A stretch of 23,379 nucleotides of DNA, taken from positions 1 to 23,379 of the forward strand of contig JAEZHF010000027.1 of NCBI GenBank assembly GCA_023416745.1. The letters are read 5' to 3'. Positions within the stretch are counted from its first letter, which is position 1. Each line of letters opens with the position of its first letter. Positions 8,096 to 16,800 of this stretch are shown piece after piece. Source of the DNA: Bacillota bacterium (GTDB lineage Bacteria > Bacillota > Clostridia > Christensenellales > SZUA-584). The translations under genes and the position numbers were made by a program. The notes under the pieces are model-generated. The model saw only the letters and a program-made list of their open reading frames with translations, ran no database searches and was not told where the DNA came from.

Positions 8096-8112
8096 GTCTG
8101 CGCACATTTCAG
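8096..8112. repeat. 17-bp direct repeat, copy 2 (copy 1 at 3907-3923)
   Basis: GTCTGCGCACATTTCAG occurs identically at 3907-3923 and 8096-8112. Copy 1 encodes the C-terminal LKCAQT of the GH3 enzyme. Copy 2 lies in the leader of the ADP-ribosylglycohydrolase gene and would read LKCAQT in one frame as well. Flanking bases do not match. Confidence 0.6.
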
Positions 8113-8264
8113 ATATTGCATAGCCCGTCCGGTCGGATAGGCGTGAATGCAAAACCGTCAATCTTGTGTACAGCTAACTCTTCTCCGGCTTGCGCCAGTT
8201 TTCCTCTTTTAGTTGTATCTGTAGCATGAAATCAAACGGAAGAGGGTTTTGGGTTTGGCGTGGT

Positions 8265-8285
8265 CCGCCGGCATTGCGCCGGCGG
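8265..8285 (-). other. GC-rich hairpin after the tiny-protein genes
   Basis: Perfect 8-bp arms CCGCCGGC (8265-8272) and GCCGGCGG (8278-8285) around a 5-nt loop. It begins 20 nt past the stop of the 43-aa gene. There is no T-run on either side, so it may stabilise or end the small transcript by another route. Confidence 0.5.
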
Positions 8286-8304
8286 CATCACAGGTTTGCG
8301 TCAA

Positions 8305-8436
8305 TCAATGCTTGTCCCGGCCAAAAACGGCCCGGGCGCTCTCGTCCTGCGGATCGTGCTTCACCTTCTTGGACCGGAAAGTGCCGTCGTCCCGCTTGTT
8401 GTTGCTTGTGCTCTTCATCTTGTTGCTCTTACCCAT
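8305..8436 (-). CDS. Tiny charged protein, 43 aa, unknown function
   Basis: The ATG at 8436 opens 43 codons: an N-terminal MGKSNKMKSTSNNKRDDGTF followed by RSKKVKHDPQDESARAVFGR and DKH. The protein is highly charged, has no hydrophobic segment and is short enough to escape ORF callers. It starts one base after the TAA of the 42-aa gene upstream (TAACATG), so the two are a tandem pair and probably coupled; its own ribosome site (CAGGTCAG) is weak. The segment KHDPQDESARAVFG looks like a conserved core, and I have an uncertain memory of similar short clostridial proteins. Small acid-soluble spore-type or nucleic-acid-binding proteins are possible. Function is not assigned. Confidence 0.6.
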   Translation of the reverse strand: MGKSNKMKSTSNNKRDDGTFRSKKVKHDPQDESARAVFGRDKH

Positions 8437-8437
8437 G

Positions 8438-8566
8438 TTATCTGACCTGCTTCTTGGTTTTCGTGTTGCGGCCGTGGCTCTTGTTCTCGGGCGCGACGCC
8501 GCCGCTGGTCATTTCCAGCTCATCCGCTGTTTCCTGCTGTTCCATCCATTTTTTCTGTTTGGACAT
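8438..8566 (-). CDS. Tiny charged protein, 42 aa, unknown function
   Basis: The ATG at 8566 (MSKQKKWMEQQETADELEMT) opens 42 codons ending KKQVR. A GAGGTG ribosome site lies 9 nt upstream; an ATG three codons earlier touches that site and is rejected. The product is hydrophilic, with an acidic middle (QETADELE) and a basic tail (HGRNTKTKKQVR). The tail is loosely like small spore proteins such as SspN, but I do not claim homology. It is followed one base later by the 43-aa gene. The frame remains open upstream to 8719, but that part crosses the terminator of the acyltransferase gene and is not credible coding. Confidence 0.6.
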   Translation of the reverse strand: MSKQKKWMEQQETADELEMTSGGVAPENKSHGRNTKTKKQVR

Positions 8567-8626
8567 GTTAATCATCACCTCACGGTTATTATGCCCTGCC
8601 GCCGATTTGGTTGATTCAGCGTATGC

Positions 8627-8657
8627 AAAAAAGAGCTGTGTTTCAGTCAGCTCTTTT
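8627..8657 (-). terminator. Intrinsic terminator of the acyltransferase gene
   Basis: Ten-bp arms AAAAGAGCTG (8629-8638) and CAGCTCTTTT (8648-8657) with a 9-nt loop. Read on the minus strand the stem ends in six T residues (8632-8627). It lies 40 nt after the acyltransferase stop. Confidence 0.85.
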
Positions 8658-8696
8658 CCAATATGGTTAGTTTTGGGCTGGCAGACAGCGGCGGTT

Positions 8697-9857
8697 TTAC
8701 CCCAGAACGCGCCTGACAAAGCGTAATTTGCGTATCAGCGTCGCCAGCAGGTTGCATATGACGAACGCAGCCGTACCTGTGATCAAGAACTTAAACAGTC
8801 CGTTCAGCGGCACCGGCAGCAACGCCGCCTGCAACAGCACCAGGACGGGCTGTTGCAGAATATAGACCGTAAAAGCGTTACCCGAGAGATAGGACCAAAG
8901 CTTTGTTTCAGTGTTCAGCTTCTCCCGTGCCAGTACGATAAAGCCGATGCAAAGGGCGATGCCCATCGGTGTGTCATACAAAACCCAGGCGCTCCTCAGT
9001 TCCTGCGGATACCCGCCGTTTACGCCATACAGCACGAAAAGCAGTATACCCATTATGGCTCCGATACCAAGGAAGACGTATCCCACGCTTTTCTTCAGGT
9101 TGGTGAGCCAGCCATACCGCCGCGCGAGCAGACCTGCGATAAACATGAAGGCGTAACTCGCCAGATGCGCCGGTTCCGCCTGTATAAAGCCCAGTATGCC
9201 CACCCACTCGTCGATCGGGTACCTGATGCGGATGACCGCGGTGATGCCTGTCACCATGACGACAAACAGTATGATGCTCCAAACGGCAGGGCTTTTCTGT
9301 CTGACCTCGCGGGGCGCTTTACCTGCCATAATCTTACCCTTGATGAAACGGTACAGCGCGTAGATGAGGCTGTATACCAGCAGGTGAAGTATAAACCAGA
9401 ACGGTCCGTAGTTCAGCTCCGGCCAGTTGGGCATGTTGGCCAGATGGGGGTTATCGCCGAAACCAAAGAAGATGTTGATCAGATAGTCGAAGAAGCCCAT
9501 GGGCTGCCCGCCGCGGAACAGTTCAAACGAGAAATACTGATACGCAGGGACGATCACCAGCAGCCCGATCAGCACCGGAATGCCAAAGCGTATCAGCTTA
9601 TCCCCAATGAACGCGCCTGCACCCTTTTTGTCGTAGCTCTGCGGAAAGAAGTACGCGGAAATGAAGAAAAATAATGCCATGAAGAATGAGGCGTTGACGG
9701 CGAAAAACGGCCCGAGCAGAGCGAATCGCGACGGGTCCTGGATATCCCAGTAGCCGCCCGTCGGCCCGTAAGCCTGACCCGCGTGGTGAAACACCACAAG
9801 CGCGATCAATAAAACCTTCAGGTTGTCGAGAAACACTAGACGCTTGCCGGTACTCAT
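8697..9857 (-). CDS. Acyltransferase 3 family membrane protein
   Basis: Multi-pass membrane acyltransferase of the OafA/MdoC-like family, 386 aa. Such enzymes transfer acetyl or succinyl groups to surface glycans. The N-terminal family pattern is clear: RLVFLDNLKVLLIALVVFHH (6-25) with the histidine pair at 24-25. About ten hydrophobic segments follow, with FFMALFFFISAYFFP and YGPFWFILHLLVY as further family-like blocks. ATG at 9857 is preceded by GGAGGGTG, 6 nt away. It appears monocistronic, with its own promoter at 9950-9979 and terminator at 8627-8657. The glycan modified is unknown; no polysaccharide genes are adjacent. Confidence 0.9.
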   Translation of the reverse strand: MSTGKRLVFLDNLKVLLIALVVFHHAGQAYGPTGGYWDIQDPSRFALLGPFFAVNASFFMALFFFISAYFFPQSYDKKGAGAFIGDKLIRFGIPVLIGLLVIVPAYQYFSFELFRGGQPMGFFDYLINIFFGFGDNPHLANMPNWPELNYGPFWFILHLLVYSLIYALYRFIKGKIMAGKAPREVRQKSPAVWSIILFVVMVTGITAVIRIRYPIDEWVGILGFIQAEPAHLASYAFMFIAGLLARRYGWLTNLKKSVGYVFLGIGAIMGILLFVLYGVNGGYPQELRSAWVLYDTPMGIALCIGFIVLAREKLNTETKLWSYLSGNAFTVYILQQPVLVLLQAALLPVPLNGLFKFLITGTAAFVICNLLATLIRKLRFVRRVLG

Positions 9858-9949
9858 GGGCGCACCCTCCGTTATGTTTCAATTTGGGTTTAGCTTATAT
9901 CAGCGGGTCTGTCAAACTGCTTAGATGCAAAATGATAATATGATTACGT

Positions 9950-9979
9950 ATATTAGCACAGTACCGGCCCTGTCGTCAA
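9950..9979 (-). promoter_or_regulatory. Promoter of the acyltransferase gene
   Basis: TTGACG (9979-9974) and TAATAT (9955-9950) on the minus strand are 18 nt apart, with TGC directly before the -10 (extended -10). It lies about 93 nt upstream of the start. A second TTGACA nearer the gene (around 9910) has only a poor -10. Confidence 0.55.
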
Positions 9980-10020
9980 CGATGGATGAACCCTTATTCG
10001 CCTACAGTATCGGCACATAT

Positions 10021-10917
10021 TCAGTCTCCGGCAACGCCCGCCTTTTCAACGATCTGGCGGCCAGCCAGCAGGACAGAGCCGGATATCACCAGCACGATCC
10101 CTGTCAGCGCCAGCGGCAAAGCAGCAGGTGTTGGCGGACTGAGGGAGAACACCACGAAATAGGCAACGACCGGCAGTATCTGCGACGGGACGTACTGTAT
10201 GGGAATTAGTTTTGATGCCTCGCCGCACCGGAATGCGCGCTGTGTCTCCACGATACCCAGCATGCTGCCGGCGAACACAATGCCAGACGCAGCGGCGGCG
10301 ATTACAAGATCCGCAGCGGCAAATGAACCCGATCCCCATTTTGACAGCAGCGCCATGAGTATGCTGAGCCACAGATTGGATTGCGACAACAGCAGTCCGG
10401 CGTTCAGCGTTCTCAATATACCGCGCCAACGTTCATCCGCCTTCTGCCGGATATGGCAGAAGGCAGACAGCGCTGCGACAAATGCCGTTAAAATGCAAAG
10501 TCGTAAAAGAAAAGCTGGGGCATGGATATCAGTTGACCGCATATCCACGGCCAGACGGCTGAGCCCGAAGACAGTGACGGCGGCAATCACCAGCGCAATC
10601 TCGGCCACATCGGCAGGCCGGAACGGCTCTCCCGCCAGCCGAACCGCGCCAATGGCTAACACGATAAGCCCGACAGCCATCAATCCGGGGATTATAGCCG
10701 GACCGATGTTGGCCTGCGCCAGCATGTTCAGCGGCATGCCGACGAAGAACTGCAGGGCAAATCCGCATAGCCACAATGGACTTCTGATAAGTGTGCGCAT
10801 CAGCCCGTTGTCTCTAGGCGTTTTCATGACTGCCAGCTTTTGTATCAGCATGCCCAGGTTAAAAGCCACTCCCGCCCCGACAGCTGCAGCCACACCCAGC
10901 AGATAGGAATCATCCAA
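10021..10917 (-). CDS. DMT/EamA-like multi-pass membrane protein
   Basis: Membrane protein of 298 aa with about nine to ten hydrophobic helices arranged as two halves. It opens with YLLGVAAAVGAGVAFNLGML and has internal GLMAVGLIVLAIGAVRLAGEPF, as in the drug/metabolite transporter superfamily and the related NIPA-type proteins. It is probably a small-molecule exporter; substrate unknown. The start is TTG at 10917, supported by GGAGG nine bases upstream; no in-frame ATG lies near it. It is the last gene of the five-gene XRE operon, 14 nt after the second oxidoreductase. No clear terminator follows. Confidence 0.8.
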   Translation of the reverse strand: MDDSYLLGVAAAVGAGVAFNLGMLIQKLAVMKTPRDNGLMRTLIRSPLWLCGFALQFFVGMPLNMLAQANIGPAIIPGLMAVGLIVLAIGAVRLAGEPFRPADVAEIALVIAAVTVFGLSRLAVDMRSTDIHAPAFLLRLCILTAFVAALSAFCHIRQKADERWRGILRTLNAGLLLSQSNLWLSILMALLSKWGSGSFAAADLVIAAAASGIVFAGSMLGIVETQRAFRCGEASKLIPIQYVPSQILPVVAYFVVFSLSPPTPAALPLALTGIVLVISGSVLLAGRQIVEKAGVAGD

Positions 10918-10931
10918 CGGCGAAATCCTCC

Positions 10932-11912
10932 TTATTTCACAAACCCACCGATATGGCTCACTGTGACAGCCGCGCTGCCAATCTTGTGGCCTGTCTCCAC
11001 GTACCGGTGCGCGTCAGCCATCTGCTCCAGAGCAAAGGTTTGGCTGATCACCGCTTTCAGCTGTCCGGCTTCAATGACGGTATTGAGCAGTTCAAGGTCC
11101 TGCCGCTTGTCGCTTGGTTTGCGCAGGCCCGTTGCCGCGAAAACCGCCTTCTTCCCGTTCGATGCGGAGAACAGCATCGCGGCCATAGCGCTTGCCGACG
11201 GTACGGTTGTCAGGTAGACTCCCTGCGGCGTCAGCGCTTTCTTGCACCGCGCGAACGCGCTTTTGCCCACCGCGTCAAATATGATGTCGTACTGCCCGCC
11301 CGCTGCGGTGAAGTCCGTCTTCGTGTAGTCGATAACCTTGTCGGCACCCAGCGATTTGACCAGCTCCATGTTATGCGGACCGCAAACGGCGGTCACTTCC
11401 GCGCCGAAATATTTCGCGAGCTGCACCGCGTATACGCCTACGCCTCCGGACGCACCGTTAATCAGCACCTTTTTGATCCTGCCGCTGTCCCTCAGGAAAG
11501 GCAGCGCCGTCAGCGCCCCTTCGCTGATCGCAGCCGCCTCTTCATGCGTGATACTGCCCGGCTTTATGGTGATGGCTCCGTCTTCTGGCAGCGCAACATA
11601 CTCGGCGTTGGTGCCCATGGCCGTGCCGGAGGATCCGTATACTTCGTCGCCAGCCTTAAACAGTGTGACGCCCTTTCCCACCGCTTCAACGACACCCGAG
11701 AGCACGTCGCCGGGTATCTGCCGCGGCCTTGTCAGACCGCTGAAGAAACGTGCAACAAAGGGCCTGCCTTTCCGGAACGCGCAGTCCGCGTTGGCGGCCA
11801 CAGTCGCTTTCACGCATATCAGCAATTCATTGTCTTTTAGCATCGGCTTTGCCACATCACGAATTTTCAGAACATCAGGGCCCCCGTATTTCTCCGCCAG
11901 AATGGCTCTCAT
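10932..11912 (-). CDS. MDR-family NAD(P)H:quinone oxidoreductase-like, paralog 2
   Basis: Zinc-independent medium-chain dehydrogenase/reductase of 326 aa. The N-terminal GroES-like domain starts MRAILAEKYGGPDVLKIRDV, and the Rossmann domain carries NGASGGVGVYAVQLAK (152-167) for NAD(P)H binding. The Cys/His pattern for catalytic zinc is not evident. The ATG at 11912 lies one base after the TGA of the preceding paralog, and its GAGGAGGA ribosome site is inside that gene's last codons (EEEN); a longer frame with an extra 19 residues is therefore rejected. It is closely related to its neighbour: both share VQLAKxFGAEVTAVCG and LGADxVIDYT. It probably reduces quinones or enones under stress; substrate unknown. 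Confidence 0.9.
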   Translation of the reverse strand: MRAILAEKYGGPDVLKIRDVAKPMLKDNELLICVKATVAANADCAFRKGRPFVARFFSGLTRPRQIPGDVLSGVVEAVGKGVTLFKAGDEVYGSSGTAMGTNAEYVALPEDGAITIKPGSITHEEAAAISEGALTALPFLRDSGRIKKVLINGASGGVGVYAVQLAKYFGAEVTAVCGPHNMELVKSLGADKVIDYTKTDFTAAGGQYDIIFDAVGKSAFARCKKALTPQGVYLTTVPSASAMAAMLFSASNGKKAVFAATGLRKPSDKRQDLELLNTVIEAGQLKAVISQTFALEQMADAHRYVETGHKIGSAAVTVSHIGGFVK

Positions 11913-11913
11913 G

Positions 11914-12861
11914 TCAGTTTTCCTCCTCAACAATATTGATGATTGCCTTCCCGCGGGCGTGGCCTTCACCGATGTAACGCACAGCCTCAGCCGTTTCGCT
12001 TAACGTATACCGCCTGTCAATAACGGGCTTGATGCTGCCGTCTGCAACCAACCTCATAACAAACTCCAGATCCTTCGTGCTGGGCTTTGCGGCTAAAATG
12101 CGGACCTTTACGCTTCCGAGCGACATAACAGGCCCCAGCAGCATCGCTTTGATGACCTGCGACAACGCACCGCCCACCACGACGGTGATACCGCCGGGCT
12201 TTAACGCGCGCTTGTAGACGGAGAGCGGCCGGCCTCCGTTGACTGCCAGTATCAAGTCGTAGCGATCTTGGCTGACGGTGAAATCCTCTCGCGTATAGTC
12301 GATCACACGGTCCGCACCGAGAGCACGCATCAGCTCAAGATTCCCGGTGCCGCACACGGCGGTCACCTCTGCGCCGAAATGCTTCGCCAGCTGAACGGCG
12401 AACGTGCCCACGCCGCCCCCCGCACCCACAATCAGCGCCTTTTGCCCCGGCTTTATCTCACCGGCATTGCGCAGCGCCTGCAGGGCGGTGACCGCTGCCA
12501 TCGGTACCGCAGCGGCAACTTCAAACGTTACATTGGCAGGCTTTTTGACCAGCGCCGCTTCGGGAACGGCCGCGTATTCGGCAAAGCCGCCAAACCCAAA
12601 TGATGAGATCTCTCCCAACACGTCATCCCATGCCGCAAACTGCCCAACGCTTTTCCCGACCGCCTCCACGCGCCCGGCTATATCCGCGCCGAAAATTTTT
12701 CGCTTCGGAATGATCCCCATCTTCATGGAGCGGTAGTCGGCGGCGTTCACCGATACCGCGTGTATTCTAACCAAAACCTCACCATCGCTTGGTACGGGCT
12801 TTTCCACCTCCCGCAGCGCCAGCGCACCGGGTACAGTTTTATCGTACAGAACCGCTTTCAT
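11914..12861 (-). CDS. MDR-family NAD(P)H-dependent oxidoreductase, paralog 1
   Basis: Medium-chain dehydrogenase/reductase of 315 aa, without evident zinc ligands. It has the GroES-like N-terminus (MKAVLYDKTVPGALALREVE), the family segment FGADIAGRVEAVGK (57-70), and the dinucleotide-binding GAGGGVGTFAVQLAK (146-160). It ends EGHARGKAIINI, the usual C-terminal family block. The ATG at 12861 is 6 nt after the stop of the XRE regulator gene; a GAGGG lies within the end of that gene. The pair of paralogs likely arose by tandem duplication and then diverged. Quinone or alkenal reduction is the family's usual chemistry; the true substrate is unknown. Confidence 0.9.
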   Translation of the reverse strand: MKAVLYDKTVPGALALREVEKPVPSDGEVLVRIHAVSVNAADYRSMKMGIIPKRKIFGADIAGRVEAVGKSVGQFAAWDDVLGEISSFGFGGFAEYAAVPEAALVKKPANVTFEVAAAVPMAAVTALQALRNAGEIKPGQKALIVGAGGGVGTFAVQLAKHFGAEVTAVCGTGNLELMRALGADRVIDYTREDFTVSQDRYDLILAVNGGRPLSVYKRALKPGGITVVVGGALSQVIKAMLLGPVMSLGSVKVRILAAKPSTKDLEFVMRLVADGSIKPVIDRRYTLSETAEAVRYIGEGHARGKAIINIVEEEN

Positions 12862-12867
12862 AACAGC

Positions 12868-13095
12868 CTATTTACCCTCTTTCCTGACATAGTCGAATAC
12901 TTCCCCTATTTTAACGCCGAACGCGTCGGCGATCCGGAATGCCAGCTCCAGCGAGGGGGAATACTTGCCTGCTTCAACGGCGATGATGGTCTGCCGGGAC
13001 GCCCCCGCTCTGTCCGCCAGTTCCTGCTGCGTCATCTCATCGGCGAAAAAGCGCAGCTTGCGGATGTTGTTGGTGATTTCCAGTTTATCCGCCAT
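12868..13095 (-). CDS. XRE-family transcriptional regulator
   Basis: Single-domain helix-turn-helix repressor of 75 aa. The HTH is QQELADRAGASRQTIIAVEA (23-42), followed by GKYSPSLELAFRIADAFGVKIGEVF, the standard Cro/C1 tail found in small YozG-like regulators. Its ATG lies one base after the TGA of the membrane-protein gene (TGAAATG). Small XRE regulators of this type are commonly paired with a small membrane protein, as here. It is the best candidate to bind the two identical palindromic 12-mers at the operon promoter and repress the whole unit. Confidence 0.92.
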   Translation of the reverse strand: MADKLEITNNIRKLRFFADEMTQQELADRAGASRQTIIAVEAGKYSPSLELAFRIADAFGVKIGEVFDYVRKEGK

Positions 13096-13096
13096 T

Positions 13097-13588
13097 TCAG
13101 ACCCCCTTTCTGTAATAGTACAGCTGTGTAAAGCCTTCGATGATCGCTCCGGCGCTGAACGAGATGAACAGTATGTTAAGCATCACCGCGGGGGAAAAGC
13201 TCAGCACGAGCGATACCAGCGCCGCAATGAAGCCGATCCCCGCAATGCCGAAAGCAACCCGCATGGATTTCAGTCCGATGATTTTATCCATTTCGTCCTC
13301 CACCATTTCCCGCTCGATCGATTTTTCCACTTCCTTATCATCCACTTTTCCGTCCTGTATCTTTTTTCGAACAGCAATCGAAACGGACAGCAGGATGTGG
13401 AACACGATCTGAATAACGATGGAGGCCACTACTCCGATGCCGATGAATATCAGTATCGTCACTGCCCAAGCCTTCAGGCCGTCCGCGGCAGCCATAACTG
13501 CCCCTCCGAACGCATAGATACAATAAGCCGCCAGCAGCAATACTCCCGTCACAACCGATACGATAGTTTTCTTTTCCTGATAAGACAT
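13097..13588 (-). CDS. Small four-helix membrane protein, DUF2178-like, partner of XRE regulator
   Basis: Integral membrane protein of 163 aa with four predicted helices: two near the N-terminus (about 10-32 and 37-65) and two near the C-terminus (about 108-128 and 133-150). They are separated by a charged cytoplasmic stretch (RKKIQDGKVDDKEVEKSIER and following). The start at 13588 (MSYQEKK) is chosen because GGAG lies 10 nt upstream; the GTG three codons earlier is too close to it. Such proteins often precede small XRE regulators and may signal to them or act in cell-envelope stress. First gene of the five-gene operon; function unknown. Confidence 0.75.
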   Translation of the reverse strand: MSYQEKKTIVSVVTGVLLLAAYCIYAFGGAVMAAADGLKAWAVTILIFIGIGVVASIVIQIVFHILLSVSIAVRKKIQDGKVDDKEVEKSIEREMVEDEMDKIIGLKSMRVAFGIAGIGFIAALVSLVLSFSPAVMLNILFISFSAGAIIEGFTQLYYYRKGV

Positions 13589-13605
13589 AACCAGCACACT
13601 CCTGT

Positions 13606-13659
13606 TTTACAATTTGTTACCCTTATGCTACATAATATATGCTCTACTTTACAATTTGT
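13606..13659. promoter_or_regulatory. Twin 12-bp operator-like repeats flanking the XRE operon start
   Basis: TTTACAATTTGT is present at 13606-13617 and 13648-13659, same orientation, exactly 42 bp (four helical turns) apart. Each contains the near-palindrome ACAA-N-TTGT. The upstream copy overlaps the -35 box and the other lies in the leader just before the first gene, an arrangement suited to cooperative repression by the XRE protein. Confidence 0.7.
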
Positions 13660-13662
13660 CAA
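13634..13662 (-). promoter_or_regulatory. Promoter of the five-gene XRE/MDR operon
   Basis: Perfect -35 TTGACA (13662-13657) and -10 TATATT (13639-13634) with a 17-nt spacer, minus strand, about 46 nt before the first start codon. Confidence 0.8.
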
Positions 13663-13705
13663 GTATATTTTACATTTTCCCAATTATTTTTATCGGTCAG
13701 CAGGA

Positions 13706-13739
13706 ACAAAAAACACCGCCGCTGTTGTCGGTGGTGTTT
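13706..13739 (-). terminator. Intrinsic terminator of the CotH lipoprotein gene
   Basis: Arms AAACACCGCCG (13711-13721) and CGGTGGTGTTT (13729-13739) pair over 11 bp with one G-U wobble and a 7-nt loop. On the minus strand the stem runs into six or more T residues. It lies about 78 nt past the stop. Confidence 0.85.
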
Positions 13740-13816
13740 GCTTGATCATGATAAGTGTTTTCGCCAGACAAGCAGGGCTATAATTCCCTATCCATTGGCG
13801 CTTTTCTGCGGCAGTA

Positions 13817-16800
13817 TTATCCGTTCGGCCACAGCTCCTTTACCTCTGCGCTGGAGAGGTCAAAGAGCTTTGTGAGTTCCTTTATGATGTGCGACCGGCG
13901 TTTTTCCAGCGTGGTTCTCATCGACGCCACGTTTTTCTCCCAGCTGCTCACGGATGACGGCGTGTTCCACTTCTCAACATGCCTTGGCATTTCGTCCTTG
14001 ATGGAATCGACCATCTCATCGAACACCTTAAGCACGTGCTCGGTGGATAACGTGGTGTTGAGCAGCTCCGCATAACGCTTCACGAATTTCCCGCGCCATT
14101 CGTCATTGCAATACAGCGCGTAGAACAGACCCATGTCGATGAACGACGTGACGTTACCCATCTCGTCCGTATTCGTTACACCGCCTGGCCGGAAAAACGC
14201 CCAGGCATCGGAAGTTGAACTCTGCAGCGCAAGATCCAGATCATAGAACATCGGACGCCATGTGAGGCTGTTGTCCGTTGTGTGCGTGTATTTCTGATTA
14301 TAATAATCCCGGTTTCCAATAAAGGTCTGCATAACAAGATAGTCCGTAAAATAATCCACGTCGATCTTGGACATGTATTCATCCCAGCTGCTGTCACTGT
14401 TTTTGCTCTTAGCCGCGATGGAGAACAGCTGATTGATCTGCCTGCTGTCGCCCTTGTACGCGTACTTGGTGGAACGCAGGAATTCCACATCGTCCTGATT
14501 GATTCCAAACTTGGCGTTCAGATAATCCTCGTTCTGGTTTTCTTTGAACTCGTAAAGCCCCCAATACTTGCCGTTGACGTACACCACGGCAAATTTGGAC
14601 CGCATGTTGAGTATGTTCATTCCGTTGCTGATGGTATGAAAATACGCGTCGCGCAGGCAAGTATCGACATAATCCTGTCCCATGTTGCGCAGCGACAGCG
14701 ACTTGAACGTATTGATATCGTAGTCCTCGAAGAACGGGTAGGTGACACAGGACAGCCCGTATCCGCCGCGCAGGTACAGGTTAATCGACTTCTGGCGGTG
14801 TGTGCGCGTACCCGCGCCCGCGATGCGGAACCCCGCGGGAAAGCGTACGCCCAGTGTGCCGTCCGCCTCGTAGTATTCCACATATCCGGCACGCTCCCGG
14901 TCATCGGATCGCGTCTTGCTCCCGCTCACATAACTGAAGTCACTTTCGGATATCGACAGGCAGACCACCGGCAGGGAATGCTTCTCTTTGGCGAAAAGAT
15001 AGGTGACCACCGTTTCGTCGCTGTTCAGACGGCCTGAAGCGACTGTTACGGCGCGAACCGTCTGCGACGATGATATCGTGACAGGACCGCTGTATACCGC
15101 GGAATTTGCCGTCGGTGTCGAACCGTCCAGCGTATAATGTATCTGGGCGTCCGGCGTTGTCGTGCTCATCTCAAGCGATACCGGCGATGTCTGGTAGCCG
15201 CCCCTCACAGAAAAAAAAGGAACGGCACAGTAACCGCTCACCGTGTCGCTGCCGTTCGCCGCTCCGGGCGTCGGCTTGGTAAATACGCCCATCGTACGCA
15301 CCGCCGCGTCCCCCACAACCCCCCTTGAGAGGCCGGGGCGCAGCACACCCGTATTGATTTGATCCAGCACCACACCGGCGGGGCTGGTGAGATACAGTGT
15401 TTCGCCGGAGTTGCGGATATTCAATTCTCCGTCTTTTGAGTCATTCTTGATTACGGTATAGCCGCCGGACTTTACTGATGTGGAACCGATCGGCCATTTC
15501 ATCAGGTCCTTGCGCGAATCAGACAGGCAGTAGCCGGACAAGTCCAGATCGCTGTCTGAGTTGTTGTACAGCTCCACCCAGTCCAGCCCCTGGCTCTTGG
15601 CCGTACTCACCGTCGCCACCTCGTTGATCATCAGTCCCGAGACGGATGTGCCGGATGCCGCCGCCAGCTCGGCAAAGCCATGTGCGTCATTGGGCATCTG
15701 CGGTGTGGGCTGCGGGAAATAGAGCCATGTCCCGTCGCCAGAAAGCCCGTACGATACATTTTTAGCGTTTTCCTGCGGAACGTCTGCTGCTTCATAAGTG
15801 CCTGTGCTGACCTGCGTCAGATGAAGCTTGGTCTCTCCGGCGCCCAGTCTGAAGCTGGTGTGCAGCTCGCCGTCGCCCGCTCTGTCTTTGCCCGAAAGGA
15901 ATATCAGCGCATAGCCGCCCGCTTCCAGCTGACGGCTGGGCAGACGCCATTTGAGCAGGCGGTTGCCGTTGTCGGACAGTGCGTAATCCCCAAGGTCCAC
16001 CGCACCGTCAGTTGTATTGTATATTTCCACCCACGCGGAACGCTCGCCGTCCTCATCTATGGCCGAGAAGGTGTTGTTCATCAGCAGCTCATTGATCCGC
16101 ACTTTGCCAACCGTTTCAGCGAAGCCCGCGTTTTCCTGACCTTCACCGTTTGCCGCACCCGGCGTCGGCTGCGTGAAATAGACTGTACTGTCTGCGCCCG
16201 GCCCGGCGGAAATACCCTGTACGATATCCGCATCCCAGGTCAGCGTGTCCACAATGGCGCCCATGCTGTTGGCCACTGCCAGCGTTGTCTCACCCGCGCC
16301 GATGCTGAACGGCAGCTCGTCAGCGCCCGACTGCCCGGTAAACCGGAGCACAACATATTCACCCGGCTGAAGCGAGATGTCCGGCATGCGCGCCTTGGTC
16401 AGGTTGGACAGGTTTTCGGTTATATACAGGCTGGACAGCTCAATGGGCTCATCCCCCTCGTTGAGCAGCTCCACCCATCCATACGGGTTCTCCTCAGATA
16501 TGCTCTCCGGCAGCACCTCAGTGATCTTCAACGCCACAGTATCGCTGTTTTGCAGCTCCTCCAATGATTCAAACGAGCGGGAATCGTTGGCCTTCCCGGG
16601 CGTGGGTATAAAATACTTGTACGACCCGTCCGAGGCATCCAGTCCCCAGGCCAGGTCCGTCTCCAGCTCGGGCACGCTGAGCGTCTGGATCACGCCGTTC
16701 GGCGAAGAAAGCCCCAAAGCGCTGCCGCTTTTGGACAGCTTGAAGCCGGTGCACACGACCTGGGCGTCTACACCCTCCGGCTGTGCGCAGCAGTAAACAA

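Noticed and set aside
8113..8230. Short frames such as MLQIQLKEENWRKPEKS upstream of the ADP-ribosylglycohydrolase gene
   Set aside because: Only 13-17 codons, no ribosome site and no boundary signals; treated as non-coding leader.
8587..8617. Sporulation sigma-G-like promoter before the tiny genes (CATAATA with GAATC)
   Set aside because: The spacer is 19 nt rather than the usual 18, the -35 has a mismatch, and the start site would fall inside the ribosome binding site.
8190..8726. 178-codon plus-strand frame
   Set aside because: It is antisense to the two tiny genes and crosses the acyltransferase terminator; composition is Cys/Ser/Arg-rich without domain character and there is no ribosome site.
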